The position numbers and the translations under genes are program-made. Of a stretch of DNA of 60,025 nt, positions 24,760 through 32,126 are shown piece after piece. The notes under the pieces were generated by a model. The model saw only the letters and a program-made list of their open reading frames with translations, was not told the origin of the DNA and made no database searches. The stretch comes from a virus. The stretch covers positions 1-60,025 of the IMG/VR virus record IMGVR_UViG_3300009136_000006; one strand, given 5' to 3'. Position 1 is the first letter of the stretch. Each line of letters starts with the position of its first letter.

Positions 24760-26049
24760 ATGACTGAACAAACCGCAGAAACAGTAGAGATACCCACTTA
24801 CCGAATTCCAGTGTGGAATCTACCTGTTCTCGAAGCACGAGTTGCTAAATTGAGCAAACGCGCTATCAAATTAGGTTGTGATCCTCTGTCAATTACTATT
24901 CACGAAGAAGAAATGGTTGATGATCCGAAAATTCCTGCAATGGTTAGATCGGATATGAAGGCCAAAAACCTCACTATTCCCCAAATCAAAATCTGTGTCG
25001 TAACAATTGATGGTGCGACTCCGAAACTTGCTGGTTGGAAATTTGTTGGTACTTTGGATCATTATTCTCTTCCTGGCAAAGTGATCGTTAACACCGTTCC
25101 TGGTGAGACAGTTCCACAAGAATTTCATACTGGTGATCCGCTTTGTGGTCACTGTAACAAAATTCGTCGTCGTAAAGAGACGTTTGTTGTTGAAAACGAA
25201 GAAGGTGAAACGCTTCAAGTTGGACGTCAATGCATTAAAGATTTCCTCGGTCATAATCCTGCCCAACTTATTGGTTGGTTGCAAGCATTGTACGAGTTGA
25301 CTGGTGAATTGGACGATGAAGAAAACGAGCGTTTTCACGGTGGTCGTGCTGAGTATTACTACGATCTTATACAAATCCTTACAACAACTGCCGCCGTCAT
25401 TCGTAATCACGGTTGGACTCCTCGTAGTGCTGAAACTATGGAGCGTCAAGCGACTTCTGGTCGTGTATCATATGTTGTTAATCGTCCTTGGTCAGCAAAA
25501 GAAGTTCCTGCGTGGGAAGCATATATTGCAGAACTGAAAATTTGTGATGACGATAACAAAGAAGCACTTGATTCAATCGAATGGTTGACAACTCAAGAAG
25601 ATAATAACGAATATATGCACAATCTGAAAATGATTGGTGAAGCTGGTCAATTGACTCCCCGTCTTCTTGGTTATGCTTGTTCAATCGTTTCAGCGTTTCA
25701 ACGTGCTGCAGACAAATTAGCGTACGAAAAATCAGAAGCAAAACTGAAATTGAATGAGCATTTTCCTTCTGAGATCAAATCTCGAATTGGTGTTAACGTA
25801 GAAATCGTTAAAATCCGTCTCATTGATGGTCAATGGGGAACTGTTCGTTTGCTGAATATGCGCGATGAAGATGGTCGCACACTCACTTGGTTTGCAAACG
25901 CTGATCCTGATGTTGTTGCAGGTGGTAAATACCGCATTGTTGGCACCATCAAGAAATTCGACGAATATAACGAGTGGAAACAGACAATTTTGACTCGTGT
26001 TAAAATTACGGACGAATTAGGCGACGATTGGACCGTAGTTCAAGCATAA
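24760..26049 (+). CDS. Unknown protein with zinc-like centre and C-terminal OB-like domain
   Basis: A 429-residue protein, not recognised as a named family. The middle has CGHC (Cys129-Cys132) and GRQCIKDFLGHNP (Cys158, His165), which could bind zinc. The C-terminal 80 residues (GVNVEIVKIRLIDGQWGTVRLLN, then GGKYRIVGTIKKFDEYNEWKQTILTRVKI) resemble an OB fold, common in nucleic-acid-binding proteins. It has a strong early promoter and AAGGAA before ATG 24760, so it is likely made soon after infection. A DNA- or RNA-binding role is inferred; no catalytic motif is evident. Confidence 0.82.
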   Translation: MTEQTAETVEIPTYRIPVWNLPVLEARVAKLSKRAIKLGCDPLSITIHEEEMVDDPKIPAMVRSDMKAKNLTIPQIKICVVTIDGATPKLAGWKFVGTLDHYSLPGKVIVNTVPGETVPQEFHTGDPLCGHCNKIRRRKETFVVENEEGETLQVGRQCIKDFLGHNPAQLIGWLQALYELTGELDDEENERFHGGRAEYYYDLIQILTTTAAVIRNHGWTPRSAETMERQATSGRVSYVVNRPWSAKEVPAWEAYIAELKICDDDNKEALDSIEWLTTQEDNNEYMHNLKMIGEAGQLTPRLLGYACSIVSAFQRAADKLAYEKSEAKLKLNEHFPSEIKSRIGVNVEIVKIRLIDGQWGTVRLLNMRDEDGRTLTWFANADPDVVAGGKYRIVGTIKKFDEYNEWKQTILTRVKITDELGDDWTVVQA

Positions 26050-26055
26050 TATTTG

Positions 26056-26084
26056 TTGACATTCTTCTGTAAATAGGGGATAAT
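26056..26084 (+). promoter_or_regulatory. Early sigma70-like promoter
   Basis: TTGACA (26056-26061) and GATAAT (26079-26084) with 17-base spacing, just after the preceding stop codon. Confidence 0.75.
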
Positions 26085-26107
26085 AGGGGCATAAAGAGGA
26101 GAAATAC

Positions 26108-26539
26108 GTGTCAACATTACAATTAGCGATATCAATCACCGCAAAAGCATTCGAAGGTAAAACTGATCGAGGCGGACAACCATATATGCTTCATTGCTTA
26201 ACAGTTATGAATGCAGTTGGTCCTGACGATCAAGATTTAATGTCGGCTGCTGTTATGCACGATTTAGTCGAAGATACCGATTGGACGTTCGAAGACCTCG
26301 AAGAAAGAGGATTTTCAGATCGTGTTCTTTCGGCATTGATATTGGTGACGCATGAAGATGGTATTACGTACGAGCAATATATCAGACGTGCAGCAATTAG
26401 TGAAGATGCTCGAAAGATCAAAATGGCAGATCTTCGACACAATTCCGACATTCACAGAATGAAAGGATTGAGAGACAAAGATTTTGAAAGATTAAAGAAG
26501 TATCATAAATCATATGCATACTTGAGAGATTATAAATGA
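26108..26539 (+). CDS. HD phosphohydrolase, MESH1/SpoT-like
   Basis: A 143-residue HD-domain enzyme. It has the RelA/SpoT hydrolase pattern: RGGQPYMLH (His29), MHDLVEDT (His51-Asp52, Glu55-Asp56) and KMADLRHN (Lys105, Asp108, Asn112). Stand-alone proteins of this kind (MESH1-type) hydrolyse (p)ppGpp or related nucleotides using Mn2+, and no synthetase domain is present. In a phage it could lower host alarmone during infection (inference). It starts with GTG 26108 behind AGAGGAG and overlaps the next gene (ATGA), so it is coupled to the HD-Pnk gene. Another nucleotide substrate is possible. Confidence 0.85.
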   Translation: MSTLQLAISITAKAFEGKTDRGGQPYMLHCLTVMNAVGPDDQDLMSAAVMHDLVEDTDWTFEDLEERGFSDRVLSALILVTHEDGITYEQYIRRAAISEDARKIKMADLRHNSDIHRMKGLRDKDFERLKKYHKSYAYLRDYK

Positions 26540-27720
26540 ACGATTTAAGAACTACATTCATTCGTTGGTACAACAACGAATTCCACCAGACTGAAATGTT
26601 TCAGAAGATGAATGGTCTTGCTGAAAATTCACCTTGGCATCGTGAGGATTCTATCGGAATTCACACTGATATGGTTGTGTGCGAATACATTTCAAACACA
26701 CATTATGAATCTGTTGATGTTGATTGCTTAACTCCTGTCGATTTGAACGAATGGGATGGACACGATTTGCTTGGTGCTCTTGCTTGTGCTTTTCACGATG
26801 TTGGTAAGCCAGAGGCATCAGCACGTAACGGAATTAAGTGGAAGCCAGAACGTGGCAACTATTTGTCTTTTGGATCACACGAACAGATTTCTGCTCGTAT
26901 GTGGGAAGGATATGCTGTTAAGCAATGGGCACATTTGGTTGAATTGTTCGAATTGACACCTCGTGACATTTACACTGTCGCATGGATGATCGAACATCAC
27001 CTGCCTTGGGGAGTTAAGAAGCCCGAAAAGAGACGTGCACTTGCTCAAACTGTATTCGAATTGGATATTGTTGATGCGTTCACTTCGTTTTTGGTTGCTG
27101 ATACTTGGGGTCGCATTTCTGATGATGGTCCTGAAAAGAAGCAAAAGGTATTAGATTGGATCGGCGAGTTCCTTGAACTTGTTGGTGATTGTGAACGTGT
27201 TTCAGGTCCAAACACTGATCGTCCAACTTTGATGGTGCCAATTGCAGCATCTGGTTCTGGTAAGTCTACGTTTCGTAACACTCTTCCTGATTCCACTGAG
27301 ATCTTTTCAATGGATGATTTGAGAATTGAATTGTACTTGGATTACTTAGATCCTGATGCCGATTTCACTGACGAAGATTACAATCGTGCGTACACTTTGT
27401 CTACAGAAGATAAAGGATTTGCTCAGGCTGTTCAGAAGAAATTCAACGAATTGCTTGATACAGGTAACTCAATCTTCTGTGATAACACGAATACTTCGGC
27501 TCGTCGTCGTAGACATTACTGTGTTGATGCTCGTCGTCGTGGATATCACGTACAGGCTATTTTGATGCCGATTACTTTCGAGCAGTTGATGGATCGTCAA
27601 GAAACTCGTACAGACAAGACAGTACCGTATGGAGCAGTGAAGGCACAATACATGGGATTGCAAATGCCATCTTATGGTGATTTTGATTCCGTTATTGTTC
27701 TCGATTCAAACCTCTACTAA
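26536..27720 (+). CDS. HD-Pnk: HD phosphoesterase fused to 5'-polynucleotide kinase
   Basis: A 394-residue fusion. The N-terminal HD domain shows His43, HD at 87-88 (AFHDVGKPEA), SHEQ (His115), EHH (154-155) and VADTWGR (Asp189). The C-terminal kinase has the P-loop ASGSGKST (238-245), SMDDLR (258-263) and CDNTNTSARRRRHY, similar to the T4 PseT kinase. The same domain order is known in bacterial HD-Pnk (e.g. Runella), which removes 2',3'-cyclic or 2'-phosphates and phosphorylates 5'-OH ends. It probably heals nuclease-cut RNA or DNA ends during infection. No RNA ligase was seen in this window. A UUCG-loop terminator follows. Confidence 0.9.
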   Translation: MNDLRTTFIRWYNNEFHQTEMFQKMNGLAENSPWHREDSIGIHTDMVVCEYISNTHYESVDVDCLTPVDLNEWDGHDLLGALACAFHDVGKPEASARNGIKWKPERGNYLSFGSHEQISARMWEGYAVKQWAHLVELFELTPRDIYTVAWMIEHHLPWGVKKPEKRRALAQTVFELDIVDAFTSFLVADTWGRISDDGPEKKQKVLDWIGEFLELVGDCERVSGPNTDRPTLMVPIAASGSGKSTFRNTLPDSTEIFSMDDLRIELYLDYLDPDADFTDEDYNRAYTLSTEDKGFAQAVQKKFNELLDTGNSIFCDNTNTSARRRRHYCVDARRRGYHVQAILMPITFEQLMDRQETRTDKTVPYGAVKAQYMGLQMPSYGDFDSVIVLDSNLY

Positions 27721-27723
27721 CAT

Positions 27724-27745
27724 AAACTGCCCTTCGGGGCAGTTT
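27724..27745 (+). terminator. Terminator with UUCG tetraloop
   Basis: AAACTGCCC-TTCG-GGGCAGTTT forms a perfect 9-bp stem with the very stable cUUCGg loop also used in T4. The following T tract is short. Confidence 0.88.
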
Positions 27746-27748
27746 CCT

Positions 27749-27756
27749 CATAAATA
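27749..27756 (+). promoter_or_regulatory. Late promoter (CATAAATA)
   Basis: CATAAATA directly after the terminator, only six bases before ATG 27762. Late transcripts would have a very short leader. Confidence 0.5.
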
Positions 27757-27761
27757 CCACG

Positions 27762-28331
27762 ATGAATGATAATTTCAAATTTTTACGTGGGGCAAGACTT
27801 CTTCAATGGTCAGAAGATGACCTGATCGAAGTAACACTACAAGATCTCGAACGTGATACCGTATTTGGTTTCCCGAATACTACAAAGCGTCAACACGCAA
27901 CTGGTCCGGTTCACATTACAAAAACTAAATTGATCCCCGCTGTTCCTACAAATGATTTGATGTGTCACGCAACCGCAGCAAGTGAAGGAAAAAACTACAA
28001 TCCAAAGTTGTTGTTTTTGCAAGTTCAATACGATGACCAAGATACTAATGAGAATATTACATTCAACGGAAGTGATGGTAAGCAGTATAATATTACACCA
28101 ATATCATTAGCAAGAAGTAATGTAAAAGTTAATTGTGATTGTTTAGATTTTCGTTGGAGATTTTCTGTATGGAACGATAACAGTGATGCATTGTACGGTG
28201 AACCACCTCCACCGTATCAGAGAAAGACTACAACACGTCCACCAGCGAATCCGAATCGGACTCCTGGAATCTGTAAACATATTATCAAGCTAACGCAAGA
28301 ATTACGTCAGACTGGATTGCTTGGTCGTTAA
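27762..28331 (+). CDS. SWIM-like zinc-binding protein
   Basis: A 189-residue protein. The C-terminal part has Cys125-x-Cys127 (VNCDCLDFRW) and Cys171-x-His173 (GICKHIIKL), the CxC...CxH pattern of SWIM zinc modules, with a Pro-rich insert (about 147-165) between the two halves. Similar proteins are common in marine myoviruses and sometimes appear among virion proteins (from memory). A late promoter upstream supports late expression. It converges on a minus-strand gene with a four-base overlap at 28328-28331. The DNA-binding or structural role is not known. Confidence 0.78.
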   Translation: MNDNFKFLRGARLLQWSEDDLIEVTLQDLERDTVFGFPNTTKRQHATGPVHITKTKLIPAVPTNDLMCHATAASEGKNYNPKLLFLQVQYDDQDTNENITFNGSDGKQYNITPISLARSNVKVNCDCLDFRWRFSVWNDNSDALYGEPPPPYQRKTTTRPPANPNRTPGICKHIIKLTQELRQTGLLGR

Positions 28332-28654
28332 TCGTCTTCGCGATCGTATTGACTAATTAAATCGATCAAGCCACGTTTGAATGAAGCGTAACCTGCTGCT
28401 GGTCGTTCATTCTTCATTTCGTCTAACAACAGTTTCAGATCTTCGATTAGCTCATCACCCCAAGTCAAATCTTCATCCTCGCCATCGTATTGACTCATTA
28501 AATCAACTACTCCATTTTTGAGCGAAATTGCACCTGCTGCAGGTCGTTCTTTCTCTGTTTCATCTAACAACAATTTCAAGTCTTCGATAAGTTCATCGCC
28601 CCAAGTCAAATCATCGTCATCAAGGTTTTCGTTTAATATTTCATATAGTTTCAT
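28328..28654 (-). CDS. Acidic protein made of two tandem 46-residue copies
   Basis: A 108-residue protein. After a leader, MKLYEILNENLDD, it consists of two near-identical units, each starting DLTWGDELIEDLKLLLDE and continuing ERPAAG and then a (V/I)DL(M/I)SQYD end. It is strongly acidic and helical. The leader resembles a capsid-targeting signal (ILNE). Family and function are unknown. It lies two bases after the stop of the next minus-strand gene and is probably translated from the same message. Confidence 0.75.
   Translation of the reverse strand: MKLYEILNENLDDDDLTWGDELIEDLKLLLDETEKERPAAGAISLKNGVVDLMSQYDGEDEDLTWGDELIEDLKLLLDEMKNERPAAGYASFKRGLIDLISQYDREDD
28331..28618 (-). repeat. Tandem internal duplication, about 144 bases per unit
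   Basis: Two adjacent in-frame copies, about 28331-28474 and 28475-28618, encode almost the same 46-48 residues. The DNA copies are clearly alike but have diverged at third positions. Confidence 0.8.
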
Positions 28655-28655
28655 T

Positions 28656-29573
28656 TTATTTTCCTTTGACGATGTCGTGAACTTTCTGTGCTTGTTCAGA
28701 TAATTTTGGTTCTTCTTCTAACTTCTTGATAGCGCCTGCTAAGTTAGACTTACGAGTTTTAGTTGGTTTGTCTTCAACTGATTCGTGATAGTCAGCACCT
28801 TGTCTTTTGGCTGCGACTTTCTCTTGCCACGCTTCGTGATCTGCGATGTCTCTACCTTCTGAATATCCTTTGTAATATTCATCAGCATATGGACCAAACG
28901 ATGCTTCCGCATCTTTCTTTGGTCGCTCTTTCTTTCCATCATCCAATCCCATTTCAAATGCTTTCTGACCACCACCTTCAATAATTGGATCGACTTTCGC
29001 TGCTACTTCATCATCAAGTTTCTTTGCATCTTTTTTCTTCTTCTTCGAGGAGGTAGATGCAATCGCTTCTTTAACAAGTAAAGCTTTTTCAATTTCTTCT
29101 TCTGACTTAGGAGGAGTTAACTTCTTTTCAAGTGCTTTCTTCTTTAAGAATTTCTCGGCAAGGTCGTCCATTTCATCCTTCTTAGCTTGCTTCTCAGGAT
29201 TATCTTCTTTAACAGTAACCTTCCCGACGACTGGTGTGACAACTGGTGCTGTTGGACGAGTCTTGCTAACTTCTGTTGTTTTAACTTCTGGCTCTGCTGT
29301 GACATTAAGTGAACCACGATATGGTTCGAAGAAGTATCCATCAACTATAACTTCAATGTGAAAATTATATGATGTGTGAGGTAAGTGCGGAAGAGGTGGA
29401 ATATCAACTGACCATTTATTATCTTCTTCCGCAGTACAAGCGAATCCAAACTCTACTTGACCTGTTTCGATAACAAATTTTACAGCCATGTCCTTGTCAC
29501 TTACACCTTGAATTGTAATATCAAATTCAAGAGGATTAGATCGTGTGTTGACAATGTTTACGACATTTTCCAT
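28656..29573 (-). CDS. Probable virion protein: beta domain plus long Lys/Glu-rich tail
   Basis: A 305-residue protein. Residues 1-95 form a beta-sandwich-like domain (VKFVIETGQVEFGFAC, WSVDIPPLP, YNFHIEVIVDGYFFEPYRGSLNV) that I recall from virion proteins of cyanophage-type myoviruses. The remainder is a highly charged, Lys/Glu/Asp/Ala-rich, mostly helical tail with a KKKKKDAKK run near 175-183. A late-like AATAAATA lies at 29594-29601 and GGAG before ATG 29573. It may be a head or prohead protein. The assignment is tentative. Confidence 0.7.
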   Translation of the reverse strand: MENVVNIVNTRSNPLEFDITIQGVSDKDMAVKFVIETGQVEFGFACTAEEDNKWSVDIPPLPHLPHTSYNFHIEVIVDGYFFEPYRGSLNVTAEPEVKTTEVSKTRPTAPVVTPVVGKVTVKEDNPEKQAKKDEMDDLAEKFLKKKALEKKLTPPKSEEEIEKALLVKEAIASTSSKKKKKDAKKLDDEVAAKVDPIIEGGGQKAFEMGLDDGKKERPKKDAEASFGPYADEYYKGYSEGRDIADHEAWQEKVAAKRQGADYHESVEDKPTKTRKSNLAGAIKKLEEEPKLSEQAQKVHDIVKGK

Positions 29574-29593
29574 ATGTTTCTCCGTTTAGACAG

Positions 29594-29601
29594 GTATTTA
29601 T
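29594..29601 (-). promoter_or_regulatory. Late-like promoter (AATAAATA)
   Basis: Minus-strand AATAAATA 20 bases before ATG 29573, overlapping the stop of the previous gene. Confidence 0.4.
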
Positions 29602-30089
29602 TAGTCTTCGTCTTTGTTTCGAAGGTTTTTCACGAATGTTGTGATACGTGATGGAGTCTTTTTTATGTTGGATACGACAATGCCAAATCGTGATGCACGA
29701 ACGTTATGAACGGTGATAAGAATTCTGCTCTTAATTGTATTAACAACATTCAATACATTAACGATGATATCACCACGTTTCTTACTAACAATATAGTTAC
29801 GCTCTGTTACTTTGCCACGAAACGTTACAATAATCTTAACAGGGATTTGAGGTTCTTTTGGAAACTGATATAGTGGGTCAACAGGCTTGTAAAATGTTTG
29901 AATTTCGCCTGGTGCTAATGGACGTGAACCGCCACCTCCACCACCAACTGGAGGAGGTTCGGGTGGAATAATCGGACTACCACCAACAATAATCTTGATA
30001 AAACCAAGATTAAAGATGTTGCCGATTACTAATCCGGTTTGATCACACCCCAGACCAAATGTGATTACTCCTGGTGCGACATCTGCCAT
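29601..30089 (-). CDS. Hypothetical protein with Pro/Gly linker
   Basis: A 162-residue protein, unrecognised. An N-terminal beta segment (VITFGLGCDQTGLVIGN) is followed by a Pro/Gly linker (PPEPPPVGGGGGG, about 41-54) and a basic, Ile/Val-rich C-terminal half with alternating strands. The design of two small domains on a flexible linker is common in phage appendage and decoration proteins. It lies 16 bases after the next upstream gene in a minus-strand structural cluster. Confidence 0.7.
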   Translation of the reverse strand: MADVAPGVITFGLGCDQTGLVIGNIFNLGFIKIIVGGSPIIPPEPPPVGGGGGGSRPLAPGEIQTFYKPVDPLYQFPKEPQIPVKIIVTFRGKVTERNYIVSKKRGDIIVNVLNVVNTIKSRILITVHNVRASRFGIVVSNIKKTPSRITTFVKNLRNKDED

Positions 30090-30104
30090 TACGTTTAGCT
30101 CCCC

Positions 30105-30689
30105 TTATACTGGAACAGCATATCCTCTAAATGTCGTAATCGCAACTTGCCAAAAACTTGCATCAGATAATGGAGTTATATAGAATTCACCACCATTAGC
30201 AACAAAATCAGCACCCGAAAATAACGGAATCGCGAAATTAAATGATTGTGCAGTGCTATTTCCCTTTGCAAAAACACCGGTCTCTTGAAATATAACACCA
30301 GCTCCACCACCAACATCTAGCTCTAATTCAAACCGATTTGTGATTGCTACATCTGACCATCCTGTTACCGCCATACGAACCATTCCCCATTCTCCAACAG
30401 TGCCCGGAACTAATCTATTTGTTCCTGTATCCCAAAACTCACTACCATGTGATGATTGAGTATCTAGTACACCGTCACAAGTCATTTTTGTTCTAACACC
30501 AGCAGCAATTGCTCGCTTACTACCAAATGTATATGTGCTGTCTAAATGAAAATCCCATTGATGCCCTTGAATAGAATCGATACTAACGATAAAATCTCTT
30601 ATGTCTTGAGCCGTAATCGATCCGTTCGTTTGACCATCATTAAATAGTTGTGTCAATAATTCATTTTGTGTTCTAATTGTATCTGCCAT
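30105..30689 (-). CDS. Structural protein with fibre-type N-terminus
   Basis: A 194-residue protein. The start TQNELLTQLFNDGQTNGSITAQDIRDFIVSI is the Asp/Gly helix module often found at the N-terminus of phage head or tail fibres. The rest is beta-rich (TYTFGSKRAIAAGVRTKMTC, RFELELDVGGGAG, FWQVAITTFRGY) and looks like a compact jelly-roll domain, possibly trimeric. It lies in the minus-strand structural cluster, behind AATAAATA at 30714-30721. It is probably a small fibre or decoration protein; the target is unknown. Confidence 0.72.
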   Translation of the reverse strand: MADTIRTQNELLTQLFNDGQTNGSITAQDIRDFIVSIDSIQGHQWDFHLDSTYTFGSKRAIAAGVRTKMTCDGVLDTQSSHGSEFWDTGTNRLVPGTVGEWGMVRMAVTGWSDVAITNRFELELDVGGGAGVIFQETGVFAKGNSTAQSFNFAIPLFSGADFVANGGEFYITPLSDASFWQVAITTFRGYAVPV

Positions 30690-30713
30690 TATTAAGTACC
30701 TGTATTATTCCTT

Positions 30714-30721
30714 TATTTATT
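30714..30721 (-). promoter_or_regulatory. Late-like promoter (AATAAATA)
   Basis: Minus-strand AATAAATA 25 bases before ATG 30689, overlapping the stop codon of the upstream gene. Confidence 0.4.
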
Positions 30722-31547
30722 AATCGAACTCTGCTGAGAACTCATTACTAAATGGATTACCGAGTGCAGGAATTCGTTCAAAGATAGATGTTATTGATGA
30801 AATGCCGTTTTCATCTTTAAGATCGTACACTCTTATTGGTGTTATTTGATCATCATCGTATACTGTTAACGTAAATGCTGTTTCATCAATTAACGTTCTG
30901 TTCTTGTGATATTTAAGAATTTCATCAACAACAAGAAGGATATTGGATACGTCTACAGTAATAATATCAAGTTTAGTATCTAATAATGATACTTGACTAT
31001 CAATACTACCTACTATCATATTAGTATCATTAACAGTTTCTTGAATGTCATCAGTTGTAACAATAATCTCATCAACGTTTTCATCAACAATATCAATCTT
31101 AGCTTCAATTGTATTCATTTGATCAGTAATAACAGTTTGTGTTAATGAAGAAGTCTGAAGTCGAATTGAAGTATTGAAATTACCAAATGTTACAGAAAAG
31201 ATATCCAAGTTAGGATCTTGAGCAAACAGGTTACCAACTAATGTATATATAATGTCCTCTTCCGGCGGTTTAATTCTCCACCCACCTTGCTGTGGACTAC
31301 CTGCAGAAGAAGTGTGTTGATTTTGTAGAAAGTAATAGTCACCAGCTTCCAAACCACCACCGAGATCGTCACCACCGATTGTACGAAACATTTGTGGATA
31401 CTTTGCGTTATCGCCCAATAATATCCATTCTTTCCAGTATGAATATAGTTCTATTTGGACACTGGCACTTCTGGCACCGTCATATGGAGAACCTGCTCCA
31501 GATTCAAGAGTTACAAGAAGATTTGGACCGTCTATTAAAATCGGCAT
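30720..31547 (-). CDS. Virion protein with coiled-coil stalk
   Basis: A 275-residue protein. Residues 1-120 carry the module YSYWKEWILLGDNAKYPQMF, RTIGGDDLGGG, YYFLQNQ and GWRIKPPEEDIIY, which recurs in phage minor virion proteins. Residues about 130-215 form a heptad coiled coil rich in Ile, Val and Asp (DQMNTIEAKIDIVDENVDEI), probably trimeric, and a short C-terminal beta domain follows. This is the layout of a small fibre with an anchor, stalk and tip. It begins five bases after the stop of the 53-residue gene. Confidence 0.75.
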   Translation of the reverse strand: MPILIDGPNLLVTLESGAGSPYDGARSASVQIELYSYWKEWILLGDNAKYPQMFRTIGGDDLGGGLEAGDYYFLQNQHTSSAGSPQQGGWRIKPPEEDIIYTLVGNLFAQDPNLDIFSVTFGNFNTSIRLQTSSLTQTVITDQMNTIEAKIDIVDENVDEIIVTTDDIQETVNDTNMIVGSIDSQVSLLDTKLDIITVDVSNILLVVDEILKYHKNRTLIDETAFTLTVYDDDQITPIRVYDLKDENGISSITSIFERIPALGNPFSNEFSAEFD

Positions 31548-31552
31548 AAGTC

Positions 31553-31714
31553 TTACTCTTCATCTGGTGTTGCAAGAATCTTTACAATTTCCTGACGAAT
31601 AACGTTGTAATCTTTCACTAACGAATTTACATCATACCCTTCAGGCGGGTTGTCGATGTAATGTTCTATTACCTTTTCAATGTTGTTAATCGCTCGTTCA
31701 ATATCTCTCTTCAT
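31553..31714 (-). CDS. Hypothetical 53-residue protein
   Basis: A short minus-strand frame from ATG 31714 to TAA at 31553: MKRDIERAINNIEKVIEHYI, then NPPEGYDVNSLVKDY and an end in ATPDEE. It is helical and amphipathic. It fills the 180-base gap between two genes on the same strand, leaving five bases on one side and 12 on the other, which is the tight packing expected of a real gene. A weak GAGAA precedes the start. Its function is unknown. Confidence 0.6.
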   Translation of the reverse strand: MKRDIERAINNIEKVIEHYIDNPPEGYDVNSLVKDYNVIRQEIVKILATPDEE

Positions 31715-31726
31715 TATTATTTCTCA

Positions 31727-32023
31727 TTATGCCTGACGAGTAAATGCTGGAGGAGATTTAACACCTGTCGCACGATCATATCCACCCTTTCGCTCATCCC
31801 ATTCATCTTCAACAATTATTTCAAGAGGATGATTTGGGTCAACATCCCACGTAAACGTAAATGTTTTCCACGACATACCAAATTGGAATTGAGATTCCAT
31901 GTATTGTTTAAGATCGTCATTAACAACGTCTTTGTTTTCGCGAATACGGAACATTCTATAACGAACGTTTCTGCGGAAGTCACGTGTGTTTGGTGGGAGA
32001 TTTAAATCTTCTTTATCTAGCAT
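31727..32023 (-). CDS. Hypothetical conserved structural-cluster protein
   Basis: A 98-residue protein. An Arg-rich N-terminus (LPPNTRDFRRNVRYRMFRIRENKDVV) is followed by FGMSWKTFTFTWDVDPNHPLEIIVEDEWDE. Similar sequences occur in large myoviruses as conserved unknowns (from memory). It follows a TATAAATA late promoter on the minus strand at 32101-32108, so it is probably a late protein. No enzymatic motif was seen. Confidence 0.72.
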   Translation of the reverse strand: MLDKEDLNLPPNTRDFRRNVRYRMFRIRENKDVVNDDLKQYMESQFQFGMSWKTFTFTWDVDPNHPLEIIVEDEWDERKGGYDRATGVKSPPAFTRQA

Positions 32024-32048
32024 TTTATACCCTTTTTATTATTATAAA

Positions 32049-32080
32049 TCAGCACGATCCCGTTTCCAGAATCGTGCTGA
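32049..32080 (-). terminator. Probable hairpin terminator
   Basis: TCAGCACGAT and ATCGTGCTGA form a perfect 10-bp stem with a 12-base loop, downstream of the 880-residue gene on the minus strand. It is followed by AT-rich sequence without a clean T run, so termination is less certain than for the others. Confidence 0.55.
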
Positions 32081-32100
32081 ATGTTTAACTTACTCAGAAG

Positions 32101-32108
32101 TATTTATA
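32101..32108 (-). promoter_or_regulatory. Late promoter (TATAAATA)
   Basis: A perfect minus-strand TATAAATA lying between the stop at 32127 and the next start at 32023, upstream of the hairpin at 32049-32080. Transcripts from it would pass through that hairpin. Confidence 0.55.
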
Positions 32109-32126
32109 ACTATCAAAAAGGTCCTA

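Noticed and set aside
24889-25449. A 186-codon open frame on the minus strand
   Set aside because: It is antisense to the strongly supported early gene at 24760 and has shadow-like composition (Thr, Ser, Phe, Asn) and no promoter.
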